This document shows positions 23,480 to 37,100 of a stretch of DNA of 64,000 nt, in pieces (positions within the stretch are counted from its first letter, which is position 1; every line of letters begins with the position of its first letter). The translations under genes were made by a program, and so were the position numbers. The stretch is from NCBI RefSeq assembly GCF_030704535.1, contig NC_081812.1, positions 22,481,501 to 22,545,500 on the forward strand, written 5' to 3'. The notes under the pieces are model-generated. The model ran no database searches, was not told the origin of the DNA, and saw only the letters and a program-made list of their open reading frames with translations. The DNA comes from Vitis vinifera. Taxonomy: Eukaryota; Streptophyta; Magnoliopsida; Vitales; Vitaceae.

Positions 23480-24900
23480 TGTACCAGTTACACTGGGGCC
23501 ATTGCGCTTATGAAAGTTAATAAGGCATTCTGCCTCTTTAGACACTCGTTAACTTAGAAAAGCTACGAGTAGGATTTTATTTTATTTTTTATTTTTTATT
23601 TGTCTTGTTTTCATTTTCAAATCCTAGAAGTTAACATTTGAACGTTGAGTGATATTCTTAATATCGCAAATTCTACAAAGTCAAAGTAATGACGTTACTA
23701 TAAAAAAAATCTAAAATATGTTTATAATAATTAAGTGGTTTTTGATTTGATAAATGAATATTGATGGAAGTGTGAGTGTGTGAGACCATTTTTTAAACAT
23801 TTATGAAGGCAAGGGTGATTAGCTGGTTTCCAACCATTGTATTTGCTATTATCGGACAATGTCGGATTGTTGTCCAAATATTTTTAGTCATACCTTAGTT
23901 GTTGCCGTCACATTCAATCTTCTTTTTATTATTGGGCCTTGCGCCCCATTTTTTTAGTGTTGCTGTTCAATTACACTCCCTTTTGCCTCCCTACTGCCTT
24001 TATATGCTTCTAATATAAAATTTTCCTTCCATCCAAACAAAATCAAAACGTTCGTTTTTCAAACAATGTCTCTTGTACCACTATTTTACTTCCGTTATAT
24101 AGTATTATATACGCTATCAAGTTAAATATTCAAACTTTAAATTTTTTAAAAATGTTAGTTATGACTTATGATAAGTCATGGATTTGAGCTCCATCCAAGA
24201 ATCTCTTCATTATTTTAGGTTATATTTAACTTTTGAAAAATACTAAAAAAAGTAAAAAACATATATATTAAATAAATTTATTTTCTCTTATTTAGTTATC
24301 ATATAAAAAATATAATTAAAATTATTTACAAATTTATATAAATAAGTTAAAATAAATAAAAATAATTTATTGACTTTGATTTTATTTTGGTTTTTTTTTT
24401 ATTTATAATTTTTTCTTTTTATTTTATTTTTCTTATATTTTCTCTCAAACTTGATAAGAATCAAACATAACTTTAAGTTATTTTTTCAATTTCTCCAAAG
24501 AAATAAAATTAATAAATGTTCATAAATTTGTACAAAGATATTATTAGTTTTGTATAATTTTAAAAATTATTAAATAAGATATAACTTTTATAATTATCTT
24601 AAAATAGAGTGTATTTATATTTTATCAAAATTAATTATTGAAATATTAATAGATGGCAAGTAAAAGACTAAAAAACAAAAAACAAAAATTGTGAAATTTG
24701 ATTGATTTTATGTATTAGTAAGGGTCTATTTGGAACCGTAATTGAAAATATATTTATGCTTTTTAACCTAAAAATACAATTAGCAAATTCTTTATTGAAA
24801 ATCATTTTAAGTAAAAGAATATATATATATTTTTAAAATATATTTTTAAAAATTATTGAAAGTTATTTTTACCGAAAACTTTGAAAAAGTGGCCAAAAGA
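23480..24900. other. AT-rich intergenic DNA
   Basis: Long A/T-rich low-complexity sequence between the two GGCCCA clusters; no gene or intact repeat recognised. Confidence 0.5.
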
Positions 24901-25009
24901 TTTTCAAGATCCAGTGGCCAACCAAACCCTTTAGGATGTGGATGGATTCGATGGAATGAGGATTGTGTAAAAGCCATACGAATTCTCAAACCAGAGTCCA
25001 GAAAACAGA

Positions 25010-25225
25010 AACTGGGCCCATGAAGAATAGGGACCCACTTGAAGTTGACAGATGGGCCCCATATGTTAACGGCGCCTGGGCCTGGCGTCTTTGATTGTTG
25101 TAGAGGGGTCGCTCCAGAAATTAAAAAACAGAGTTAAAAATCCTCCAACTCAGCTAATGGGCCATTGGCATGTGAGTGGCACGCTCTCAAAAGGCCCACT
25201 GACATGGACGTTATCTGGCCCATTT
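25010..25225. promoter_or_regulatory. Second, denser cluster of GGCCCA/TGGGCC boxes
   Basis: Six boxes in about 210 bp: 25013, 25053, 25077, 25158, 25193 and 25217, in both orientations. AT-rich DNA lies on both sides and no coding exon is seen. It could be a promoter remnant, a promoter for an unrecognised non-coding transcript, or part of an unknown repeat. Confidence 0.4.
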
Positions 25226-27099
25226 ATCAGGCTTTTCTGATTTCCAAATTTTCATTATTATATTATATTTTATAATATCCTGTTGTCCATGCTCCATAGT
25301 CACCATAGAAACTTCCCAAAATCACAAAAATGTACTTTTTATGATTAAAATATTCTTAGGATAATATTTCGACTTTTATTGTTGCCAAAAAATAGAAAAT
25401 ATAAATAAATTTTCAATAAAAATCAAATATAAATGATAAATATATTTGATAGTTTGGATTTTAATTTCTCTTTTTTTTTCAAAAAAAATAAAAAATAAAA
25501 CATATATTTGAATTTTATATAATAAAATATATACAAAAGTCTATCAATATTTTTTAAACATTTGCTTATTGATTTTTGACCATTTTTGTGTTCTCTAGAA
25601 GTATTAAAAATAATAATAAAAATATATTTTTCTATATTTGATTTTACTATGAAAAATATGAAAGAAATTTAGATATAAAAAAAAAATTTAATTATATATT
25701 TTGAAATTATTTAATTTTTATAATAATTTTTTTAAAATAAGTTAATGAGTTTAAAGAAATTAATTAACTTTAATTCTTTTAACATTAGATTATTCTTTCT
25801 ATTCAATTTTTTTTCAAAACCAAACATAACCTATATTAGTTGTAAGAAAGAAGTTTTGTGTTTTTTTATATCAAAAAATCAAAAATTTTATTATCAAAAT
25901 AATATTAAATTTTTGTTTTTTTTATTTATATACTATTTAAAATATTTTTTCTAATAATATTTTTAATAGTCTTATCGATAACACTATTATCTCCAAACAA
26001 ACCTAAGAGTACAATTAAAACCAAGCCTTAATGATTTAATTTAACCTTTTTCTTAGTCCATCAAACATATTAACACTTTGTCCTACTTTATAGGCCTTAA
26101 TTATTTAATTTAACTTCTTCTTTTTTGTAATTCCAACTAATATACTAGAATTTTGTCCTATTTTATAGCCAAGCTAATAAAAAATAACTAAGACATAATA
26201 TTTTATGACTCATACAAAAGAAATAAAGCAAACCTTATTTGAGATTTTGTCTTGTTATTAGAAACAATATTAATTAAAATCCACATTATATATATAAGGG
26301 AAAAGGGATTTGTAACGGGTTTGACTAGGTGGCTAAGGTATCCATCGATACTTTTTAAGTATCATACAAAAAACGCGTCACTAATTAGATAATGTTGTTA
26401 GTATTTTAATGTCCTACTTATTTGTATTTTTATACTATAATCTCATTGAATTGTGTGAACTTCACATCGTCAATGGGGGAGTAACGTGTGAACTTCAATT
26501 TGGGGGGCAAAATAAGACCAAAATGCTCTTATAGTTTAGTGGTAACCTATTAATTAGTAATAATTATTTATAAAAAAATAAAAAATAAAAAATAAAAGGG
26601 GGCACTCCCACCCTCACCCCCCAAGCATAGTTTGGCTTCACTCTTGACTTCACCACACGCATTCAATGAATCAAAAGTTGGGTTTGGTAGGTATCTTAGC
26701 ATTTTCCTTATCATAAGATAGTCATTCAATTTCTATGGAAGTAGTATTATTCATGCATGGAATGAGTATGGATAAGGGACATTTTCCTAACTACGAGTTT
26801 GATATAATTGTGGGACTCTCAAGTGAAGTCATTGTCGTACCCAAAGAAAATTACACGAAAGATGGGATGAGGTGGAGAGCTAGGGTTTTCCAGGACATGA
26901 GTAAAATTTCCAGGCATTAAAAGAGGGACGAACGACAGCTGGCAGAAAATAAACTGATGTGACCACATCAGCACATTAGCTGTAGAAGGAGCAACCAACA
27001 ACAATAAATAAATAAAAATAATACTAATAATGTTGATGTCCACTGTCCTCGTTGTTGTTCATTTTGTGGTGGACCTTATGGAAAAATTCAATAAATAAT

Positions 27100-27125
<26 letters not shown>
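27100..27125. repeat. (AT)n microsatellite
   Basis: Thirteen uninterrupted AT units. Confidence 0.9.
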
Positions 27126-27130
<5 letters not shown>

Positions 27131-28799
27131 TAGATGTGACAAAATATATGTTGTCACTTGTCATGCAACTGGACATGTCATTTCCAGCAATCTTGTACAA
27201 CCAAATTGGCCACACAATGTCTATTCCTCACTTTTCCTTTTATCCTTTCTATTGTGCCATGGCCCCCCCTCCATCTAAATGTCATCCAGTGTGGTTATTG
27301 GCTTCTTAGGATTCTAACATTCCTCTCCAACTCCCCAAATTATCAATTTTAATACATCATCATCATTGACTCCGTTTTAAAGTAATTTAATAAAAAATAT
27401 TTTTTTTTATATTTAAATATTAAAAACGTTTTCTAAAATCACTCAAATACACTATTTTTTGTTTATAATTTTTTTTTTTTTTAAAAAAAAAAATTACAAC
27501 CCATTTATTAAAAATGATCTTAAAAGGATAAAAGTGCTTTTATCCTAAAAATTGCATTGTTTATACCCTGTTTGTACTTTAGAAAGGTCATGTGTTTGGT
27601 ATATATCGTGGTCAAAGGAAGTTTTAAATTTTATATTTTTGAATAAAATTTTATGCCAGCGATAAAAATGTATTAAACAAAAAAACATTTTTTTTGAAAA
27701 AAATTACTCCTAAATAAGTTCTAAAATTGAGATGAAGATGCAAGTTATACCTTTTAAATTAAATAGATTTATAAGCCATTTGAAGGTGATTTTAAGAAGG
27801 CAGAAGGGTTTTTAATGTTTATAATTTATTCATTTATTTTAGAAATTAGGTATATGTCAAACTTTTAAAAATCATTTAAAAGGTATAAAGAATCATAATG
27901 AATAATTTCCTATAAAAGGCATTTTAAGTAGAAATGTTTTTTCTATAAATATTTGTAAGAGAGTTACCAATCAAGTTGTTGTCATCCTATAAGTGATTTT
28001 TTTTAAAGAAAAATGTTTTATAAATATCATTAAATATTTTATTTTTCATTAAAAAACACTTTTTAAACTAAATGTGTTTTTTAAAAACATTCAAATAGGC
28101 TTTAATAGGTTATTCTTTTTTTAAAAAAACTTTAACAAAAATATCATTAAAGCATTCTTTTTTAATATGTTTAAATATTTATACTATGTTTTGCTTTAGA
28201 AAAACACTAAGAAAATTTTTAAAATATTGAGAAAAATGATTTCATTTGGGTTTATTTAAAAAAATAATAATAATAATTATGATTAAAACTAGTTAAAAAA
28301 AATCATTTTTCAAATTATTTGGACTTAATATATGAGTGATTTTGAAAATGATTGAAAGCGCTTTCTAATTCTCACAAAATTTGATGTTTCAAATAATCAT
28401 AGGATATAATCAATTGAAGTGATTTTTAGATAATAATTAGAGGATGATAGATAATTTTTTTTTCTTTTGTTATAATTTATTCTCAAATTAAGAGTGTTTC
28501 TGAATGTTACTTTAAAAATATTTTAAATTTTTTTAATACTTGAATGATAAAAAATTTCAAATGTTAGATAAATTAAAAAATTATTTATTAGATAGAATTT
28601 AAAACATTTTTAATGAAAGCGTTTTAATTAAAATAATTTCTAAATGGATTTAATATTTATATATAAAAAATTAAAATAAGTGAAATAAATTATGAATAAT
28701 ATATAAAAATTATATACTGATTTCATTTTTTTTAATTTTTTTAATTTACTCTCTATTTATTACTTCCTACTATTCCTCAAAATTTTCAAAAGCCTTGGT

Positions 28800-29040
28800 G
28801 ACGTTCTTTATTTTTTTCTGGGGCTGGGTGCGTAGTGGGGGTTTATGAGCGGGAATCTTTATGGTCATTTCATGATGGAAAGCCACTGTCAAGCTGCCGG
28901 CTTCTGCTTCCTCTGCCTTGTTGGTCCCCTATTCTTTTCTCTTCATGGTGAAGTTTTTGCTTTACCATTACTACTCCCACTCTCTATTAAGGGCACTGGT
29001 GACCCCATTGCGTTGTCCCAGGGCATGTATCCAAGGAAAA
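28800..29040. other. GC-richer island of unknown nature in the desert
   Basis: About 240 bp with much higher GC than its flanks, including a 71-codon open frame (28845-29060) without a known domain. I see no splice-consistent extension and no convincing hairpin. Confidence 0.3.
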
Positions 29041-30379
29041 AATGCAAGAGAAATAAATAAATAAAAAATTAAAAATAAAGAAAATAAATATATTATACTC
29101 CAAATTTATTTAATTTTATTTTAACTATTTAATATACAAATTATATAATTTAAAAATATATAAATGTGTAACTAATTTCAATTTTATTTGATTTATTTTT
29201 TGTATTTTTATAATCAAGCATGGGAAAAATATTTTTCTTGATATTTTTTTATTTCTTTAATACTTTTTAGGAATCAGATATAACTGAAAGGGTTTTTTGT
29301 ATGAGTAGCATAAATTTCAAAAAAAAAAAAACTTATAATATTAAAAATAATTCTAAAATTATCATGCCCTTAGATTTCAAATCAAACTCATAATTTTAAA
29401 ATATAGATTAATGTAAACATGAATTTATCTTTTCAAAAAATGAAAGTCATCATTTTAAATGTAAAAAATTTTAAAGTAAAAAGATGAATTCAATATAAAA
29501 TGTCAATTCAAAATAGAGTTGATTGTAAAATAGTTAATTCTTTTGAAAATGTGGGGTTTAATATAAAAATAAAGGTATAATATTTTTATATTTAATTTTT
29601 AGGCAACTATTTTTAATAGTATTTTTAAAACAACATTTTTTAAATAAAAAAAAAAAAGGGAAACTAATGGGTTCCCTTAAAAGCCCTTTTTAAAATTAAA
29701 AAAGAAATTGAAAAAAAGAAGAGAAGATTCACAGTGCATTATTTGGGCTTAAAGTTAAAGCAACCCATTAATAAAAGCACCTTGTGGGGTTGGCAAGTGT
29801 CCCTAAGTTGAGTCCAATGTGTAGGACAGTGCCCTAATAGGAAAAATATGTTTGAATTCCAATAATAATACTAATAATAATAATAACAATAATGCTGCAT
29901 GTTCACCTGTGTTAAATGAAAAATATCCATTATTGTGGAACATGGAAGTGAAAAAATATTTTCTTTTTAAACAATTTTTTTGTTACTCCCTATTTTGCTA
30001 AAAATAAAAGGCCCGCCAAACTGTTTTTTAAAGTAATTTTTTATTGTTATCTAAAATAAATAAAATTTAAAAAAAAAGGCGTTTGACAGCTAGAAAATTT
30101 AAATGGATATTTTGTAAGATATTTTCAAATAATATTTTTTTAGTTTTTTAACTTATTTTTTTAATCATTATTTTAAATAATAATTATAAAAATAAAATAT
30201 TACATATAAAAATTATTTTTATAAAATATTTTAAATTTATTTTTTAAAAATAAAATCCTATTTTCAACTTTTTTTTCATGTAAGGTATTATGTACTTATT
30301 TACACTTCTTTTTTTTAAATCCCATTTTTATAATAATTATAAAAAAAAAAACAGTTTTGTGAATGCCCCATTCAATGAT

Positions 30380-30835
30380 GCCACACTTCTAATGATGCCT
30401 TGCTAGACGCTTGAATCACATTTTCCTCCAATGCATAGAGACACCTCCCTTCTTAGTTCATCTGGCTAGCACTTGCTGAAGTTGATCCTTAATGATAGAA
30501 CCAGTTGATGAGAATTCTATAAAGCATGGGTTATTAGAGGTAAGTTGTCTAATGGATAACAAATTTTTCTTAATTTCTAAAACAACCAATAATTTTTTAA
30601 GTTTTAGATTTCTATATTTAGTTTTTAGTCTAGCTTCACCAATATGTGATATTTCTTAAAGCTTCTCCATTTCCAACAGAAATTGCACCATGTCCTTTAT
30701 ATGGAATTACGTGGGACATCTTACCTGGTCATTTGTTACATGGGTTGTTGCTCTCGAGTCCACATAAAAATCAGTATCCTTATCTTCTTCATTTAGAATC
30801 ATAGCAACCAAAGCTTGAGGAATCTCTTCTTTTAT
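30380..30835 (-). mobile_element. Broken Ty1/copia gag-pol fragment (protease region)
   Basis: On the minus strand the sequence reads EIPQALVAMILNEEDKDTDF, then YVDSRATTHVTND (around 30740-30768), later EISHIGEARLKT and a decayed stretch equivalent to the segment linking protease to integrase. The catalytic motif of plant copia protease is DSGATTH; here Gly is replaced by Arg. Stops and frameshifts follow. No LTRs were recognised, so this is an old fragment. Confidence 0.75.
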
Positions 30836-30839
30836 TTGT

Positions 30840-31075
30840 TTAGTGAAAAAAATGATTTTTAGAAAAAACTTGGAATCGTCATTTATTTTTATTTTATTTT
30901 AAAGAAAAAATAAAATAAGAAATAAAACCATAAGTGTGACTCATTATTTGGAAAATAAAGTTTATGAAAAGTCAAAGTAGGATTTGGGGTCAGGTTAATT
31001 ATTAGAAGATATAACGAAAGACCGGAAGCACCTTCTAAGTCCTTAAAAATAGATCTCTATTAAATAAAGTTAGAC
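30840..31075 (+). mobile_element. Possible LTR-retrotransposon non-coding fragment
   Basis: The order of short segments (GAATCGTCATTTATTTTTAT, CCATAAGTGTGACTCATTAT, GGGGTCAGGTTAATTATTAG, CGAAAGACCGGAAGCACCTT) resembles a leader found in many plant LTR retrotransposons. This is recognised from memory only, with no coding support. Confidence 0.35.
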
Positions 31076-31259
31076 AAATATGACAATTAATTAGGAGATG
31101 AATGAATATTAAAATGATCATAAATAAAAAACAAGTCATAATAACAAATAAATAAACAAAGTGAGAATGAAAACATACATTGGTAGTAGGTAATAAAACG
31201 CTATCACGGAACAATATTAGTGCATAATAATAAATGTAAAATATTTCACACAAAATCAA

Positions 31260-33700
31260 ATAATATTAATCATACAATTCACTTGAATTATTTTTAAAAG
31301 AAATATTATGAATGTTGAGCCCACTAAAGTCCAATTAATTTTGCATGAATTAATCCCACAAATTTCAACTTTTTATTTCAAAACAATGTTCAAACTGATC
31401 CTAAAATTTTCGTCATACAGTGATAACCACCGTTAATGTGTTTAATTACCTTGTTAGCCAATACCTTACGCGTTACAACATCCAAATGAGTTTTAAAAAA
31501 AAAAAATTTAACGGTAAGGGCATTTGTGGAAACAAGCCCTAAGCAGACGGGAATCGCACAAGAGTGACACGTGTCCAATTCAGACCAAATATGCGTCGGA
31601 TCACCATAAGAAAAAGGAAGTATATATATACATATAGGACCGTGACAATCTGTAAAATTAGAATTTCACCCCGTATCCAGCTAACCATATAGAATACAGT
31701 ACGAAAGTTGAGAATATTAATGAAAAAAGTAAAGGGAAAAATAAGAGGCTATAAATGCAAAGAAAAAGACGCGTCACGTAGTGGGATTAAAAACCGTGTC
31801 GGGGTTGGATGGCGTCCGGTCCCCGCCCTTCCCGGACCCAAACATTAATATACGCCCTTGGTTTCCCGACATACGGTCCATTTGCACCATCATTTCAACC
31901 TTTTTTTTTTTTTTTTTTAATAAATAAAAAATTAAAATTAGTTTGAATTTTTAATAATATTTTATTTTGGAAGTACGAAATATTATAAAAATTTTAATCA
32001 ACATAATAATTTAATTTATATTTTTAAAAACTCTGATAAAATGAATATTTTTTACTTAAATTTTAAAAGATTTAATTAACGTTTTAAAAAACAAATCATA
32101 CTTTTTATCAAACTAATGATCCAATGTGTACTTACCAATAAAGGAAAAGTTTTATTCTTAATTTTTATATTTTAAAATATTTTCAATGTGTGATTATACT
32201 TTGAAATATTATAGTTTTTCTCAATCTATTTGCTGGAGTGAGTTTAAAAGTTCGAAAAAAAATACAAATAAAGGAAAAAAAAAATCAAAAAGTAAGGAAA
32301 ATATGAAAATTTTGAAGGAAAAATTATTATATTTATTATTGGTTTAGATATTTTTTTTTAAATAAAAAATAGTAATAAGTTTCGTATTAAACACAAAAAA
32401 AAAATTAGAGTCTTATATTAAAAATATTATATTTTTAAAAACTATTTAAAAAATTGAATATAAAAAAATTTACAACTTTAAAATTTTTAAAAAATAATTT
32501 ATATTTTTTTTACAAAATATTTTAATTTTATATAGAAGTTTTTTTTTTCAAAACTTTCTTAATTTTTATTTAAGAAAAATGAAGAGAAACATCTTTTTGC
32601 ATTTTCTCATATATATATATATATATATACATTTTTTTGTAATAATTGGGATTTTCGTTTTCTTATCATGGCCCATATCTTTTATTTTTTTTTTGGATGT
32701 GGGGGAGAATATGCTTCATTTCTTGGCAATCGAATGCTACTAAAATACAGAATTAGGAGTGTTTGTATAATTGAATTCCATGCAAACAAAATATAACATA
32801 TTACAAATTAAGAATATAATACTATGTTGGTAACCGCTTTAAAAAATAATTTTTAAAAATGGTTTTTTAAAATTGTATGATATTTTATAGAACAAATGTC
32901 TATATGAAAACCAAAAATATTTTTATATTTAATTATTTTATATGTTTGTATAATTATTTTTTAAAATGATATTAAAAAATAATAATAAAAAGTTTTCTAA
33001 AAATATACCGTTTTTAATTTTTAAGAATATAAAATAAAAAATAATTTATGATTATGAAACATATTTTCTTGTTTTAAAAAAAATATATATAAAACTGTTT
33101 TAAAAAATAATTATGAAACAAATCCTAATTTTTATTTATTTTTTACTATTTTCTTTAATTTATATATTAAATGATTAAAATATTAAACATTAAATTTACT
33201 AAATACAACCATAACAACGAAACATAGTTCATATTCAATCTATAATATAAAATAATAATACTTTTGGTTATTTTTTTATTTTTATAATTTTAACACCAAA
33301 AACATAAATTATTAACAACATTTTCTATGTTTTTATTATTTTAAAAATAAGGAATGAAGGGCACAAAAAGAGATACTTCATTCATCACTTCAATGATTTT
33401 TTTCTTCTTTTCTTTCTAATAATTGATAGTAAGAAATGTAAACTTTGGTGTGCTAATTTTCTTCTCCCTTTTTCGAAAATTGCCCCTAAAATTCATGAAA
33501 AATCCTTACCAAATTTTGATACAATATTGATTAAAATAAATGAAAAATGTTAGTTTATTTGATTTTTTATTTATAAAATGGTAAATATCATTTTTTATCG
33601 TTTCCCAGATGAGAAGAAAACTACCCTACCGAGGAAAAATGGCACCAATTATTTTATCTCGGGAAACAAACGGAAAGTAGAATAAAAATATAATATAGTT
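31260..33700. other. Intergenic DNA upstream of the bHLH gene
   Basis: A GC-richer segment at 31540-31860 carries promoter-like motifs (listed separately). The rest is AT-rich low complexity with an (AT)n run at 32609-32629. No gene seen. Confidence 0.5.
31565..31810. promoter_or_regulatory. G-box/ACGT-rich segment
   Basis: Contains GACACGTGTC (about 31566-31575; a palindromic CACGTG G-box and ABRE-type site) and GACGCGTCACGTAGTG (about 31768-31783), with a TATATATATA stretch between them (31621-31630). It lies about 1.9 kb upstream of the likely bHLH transcription start. It could be a distal regulatory region or an unrecognised transcript promoter. Confidence 0.35.
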
Positions 33701-33705
33701 CTCTC

Positions 33706-33740
33706 TATAAAACACACACCTTCTCGCTCCCTCTCTCTCA
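33706..33740 (+). promoter_or_regulatory. Core promoter of the bHLH gene: TATA box and pyrimidine patch
   Basis: TATAAAA at 33706-33712 is followed by a CT-rich patch (about 33720-33740), a typical plant core promoter. It predicts a 5' UTR of about 370 bases without an intron before the ATG at 34118. Confidence 0.6.
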
Positions 33741-34117
33741 AAATTTGTATAATTAAACAGGCACCGAAGCAACGTTGCTTTCTCCTTACTTCAAATGGCT
33801 GAGAAGTAATATGAGAGAGAAAGAGAGATACATAGATAGAGGAAGACTCACAGGCATTTAGAGTAAACAATTCTAGAGAGAAGGACAAGAAGAGGATTTG
33901 GGAGTTCTTTGATATCTGTTCTTCATCTCTGCAACAAATTTGGATTGGAATTGAGTCTGCAACTCTTGAACTTGGTTAGGGTTTTGGAGTGGGGTAGTTC
34001 TAGAACGGTGTTGGAGTTGAATTATAGTGATTGACTTAAGTGGGTTTTGGGAGAATTGAGGTGGGTTTGGTTTAGTTTTGGTTGGAGTGGTTCGATATAG
34101 AGCGATTTGGACTTGTT

Positions 34118-37100
34118 ATGGAGCGAATTGCAGGAACCGGAGGTAGATCCGGGAGTACCGGAGGCGAGAAGGAGGAAATCGGAGCTGAGTCGTTCCTATT
34201 TGGCGAGGAAATTCAAAGACTGATGACTGGTCCGCCGGAGAATGGAAGCTCCTTCACGGCACTCCTCGGACTTCCGGCGAATCAAGCCATGGAGCTCTTG
34301 CACTCGCAGGAATCTGACACAGCTCCCGCCGAACTCTCCGGCGAGGCGTGGAGAGATAACCATATGAATCCTCACAAACTCTACTACTGTTCCCCGACAT
34401 TTCCGGCGAACACCACTCTCATCGACCGCGCCGCGAGGTTCTCCGTCTTCGCCGCCGGCGAAAACTCGCCGGAAACTAGCTCAGTCCCGTCGAATTCCTC
34501 GCACAAAGTTAAGAATGAACCCACTGATACAGACTCGAACCCTAATTCATTACCGCCGTTGATCTCCAATCCAACGGTTGAGAACAAGAATCAGCGATCA
34601 ACGAAGCGAAAGGAGCGAGAGAAGAAGGTGGGTGCACTCCAAATTAGGGTTTCTAGGGTTTCCATTTTTGGTAATCACCTTAATTTCACTGATTAAGACT
34701 TAATCAACCCCAATTTGTGATAAATTAGGCCAAAGGGTCGACGAAAAAGTGCAAAAACGCATCGAATGAGACCTCCGAAGAGGCCGAGAAGCTTCCGTAC
34801 GTTCACGTTCGAGCTCGTCGCGGCCAAGCCACTGATAGCCATAGCTTAGCAGAAAGGGTAATGCCTTAATCAATATTAATTAGTCTCTAATGTAGTTTAT
34901 TTGTTGTTAATTTTCAATTAATATTGCTATTGTTTTTCCAAATTTTGATAGGCTAGGAGAGAGAAGATTAACGCCCGGATGAAGCTTCTTCAAGAGCTGG
35001 TCCCTGGTTGTAATAAGGTCAGTTTTCATATTTCTTTGTCTTGACTCTTGAGTTGCTTAATTAATTATTAAAATTGTATGATTAGGATTTCAGAATCTTT
35101 GATTACGGAAATGAGTGTGATTATTCCTTAAAAAGTGCAATTGTGTCTTTGGATTAGGCTTTTAATAATGGTTTTGTCATTGTCACCCTTTACCCAAACC
35201 CAAAAGGGGTTTCCTTTTCCCTCAAGAAAAGTGTTGAAGTGGGTAAAGTGGCAATATCGTAATTTCACCGATTGCGAAACAATTATTTGTTATTATCATT
35301 ATTTTTTTCATTTCTTTCTTCCGAGGAGGTTTCTTGGAAAGGGTTGATCTTGTCATTTTGGATGAACGGCTACATTTTTTGTGGTTTGATAAATTATTGC
35401 CCCAGGAATTGTGTTCTGCAGCATGGTTTGAGCTTCATTTCAGAAAAGGATAAAACTTAGTAGTATTAGAATTGGATATCATGGAATTAAAATAATTTTG
35501 ATTCAAAATGACGAGAATGCCCGTCATGGGGATACACATGTAGTCGCCTTGTCAGTTGGGATGCTTATGGGTCCCTCCCCACCAGGGGATGCTTTGATCC
35601 TCTTTGTTTGGATCGAGTGTGTTTGGCAAGCATCTGGGTGGGTGCATGGTACTGACATTTATTATAAATTAGGTATCCATCCCAAATTGGAAGACTAAAA
35701 AATGGAAGACCAGAAAACACTCCTTCATACAAATCCATGTACCAGAGTCCCAGACCCAACTGCATATAGGCATGATGTGATAGTCCGAAAACAAATCAAC
35801 TTAATAGAGTACAAGCATAAACCGGATCTATACCTACATGAGATTTCTTTTTTCATAATTGAATGCTTTTGAGCATTTCTTTTGTAACTTTTCCATTAAT
35901 AAAAGGTGAATCCAAATCTGCTGAAATTAAATGATCAAAACCAACAATCACTTTCCTTTTTGGGATCACCAATCATGTTGTTCTAAAGATTGAAAAGTAG
36001 GCCTGTGGTTTAATAGTTGGAAATTATCAATATTAATTGTTGTCAGGTCTGGTTGAATCAAATAATGGCACTTTGGTTCTCTTTGATTGATCAGAATGTA
36101 CAATCTCCTTACAATTATTAAAGTTTAGTTTACACACAATTCACAGCTGTATTCCCTTTCGAATTAAATTTGGGAGAAGGCTAATGGGGCCCCATATGTT
36201 CAATTTTTCTTTGAAAACTGTTGTCTCAGCAATTTTTGGGAAAATTTGATTCACTTGTGTTTCCAAATTCTGATTCATCTGAAGTTGAATGTGGCAGTTG
36301 AATCCTTATGTCCCTTTCACAACCCAGAGATGGATTAGAGCGCCTGTGATAGCCTTGGACTTAAATTTTCCTATATCTTTATTTGTTATTATGTACAGGT
36401 TAGAATTTTTGGATCTTCCATTTTCAATCATAAAAAAATTATATTGCACAACTGGTAGTGTGATCAATCCTTATCTGATCCAAGAAACTGACACATGGCA
36501 GCATAAACCACCCCTTATGTTCATCTAATCGGTTAAAAAATAGTCAAAAAGCTGTTTTAGCCAGGTGCTCTCTTCAGAATCATTCAATAAAACATTTACT
36601 TGAAATTTGCATCTGAGTGAAAACATCAATGTTCTATTTTCCTCCACTTTACTAGTGCTCTGTCTCTGACAAGGAGAGGTTTGCTGTCTCTCAGTGTTTT
36701 AGTGTCCCTATTTTTGAAAGTTTCCATACCTAACAAGAAAACTGCTTTGCAGATTTCAGGTACAGCTTTAGTGCTGGATGAAATTATCAGCCACGTACAA
36801 TCCCTACAACGCCAAGTAGAGGTCAGACTTGCTTATCTGAGGCATCTAATTTAGAGTGTTAAATTTGAACAGTTCTTGTCTACAATATTATGGGAGATGC
36901 AGAATTTAAACTTTTCCAGGAACAATTTTGTTAATGAGGCTTTGTTTGTGTGATGAGTCCTGAAGCACCTGGCCCCCACCTCTAACTATTGAGGTTTGCC
37001 AACTGTTTTTTGGTGCCTCTCTATATGATCTGAATTCCATCATAATGATCTTTTTTTTTCTATTTATATCAGTTTGATGGGTTGCATTAATATATGGGTC

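Larger units (their letters stand above)
25230..30370. other. 5-kb AT-rich gene desert
   Basis: Mostly low-complexity A/T sequence with an (AT)n run at 27100-27125. Local GC-richer islands occur at 26580-26900, 27180-27300 and 28800-29040. None contains a recognisable protein domain. Confidence 0.5.

Noticed and set aside
28888-28908. Sequence resembling miR167 (CAAGCTGCCGGC)
   Set aside because: Only a partial match to the mature miRNA as I remember it, and I could not find a matching star arm to form a hairpin.
34082-34117. Upstream extension of the bHLH frame by 12 codons
   Set aside because: It would start at TTG; the first ATG is at 34118, which gives the expected N-terminus.
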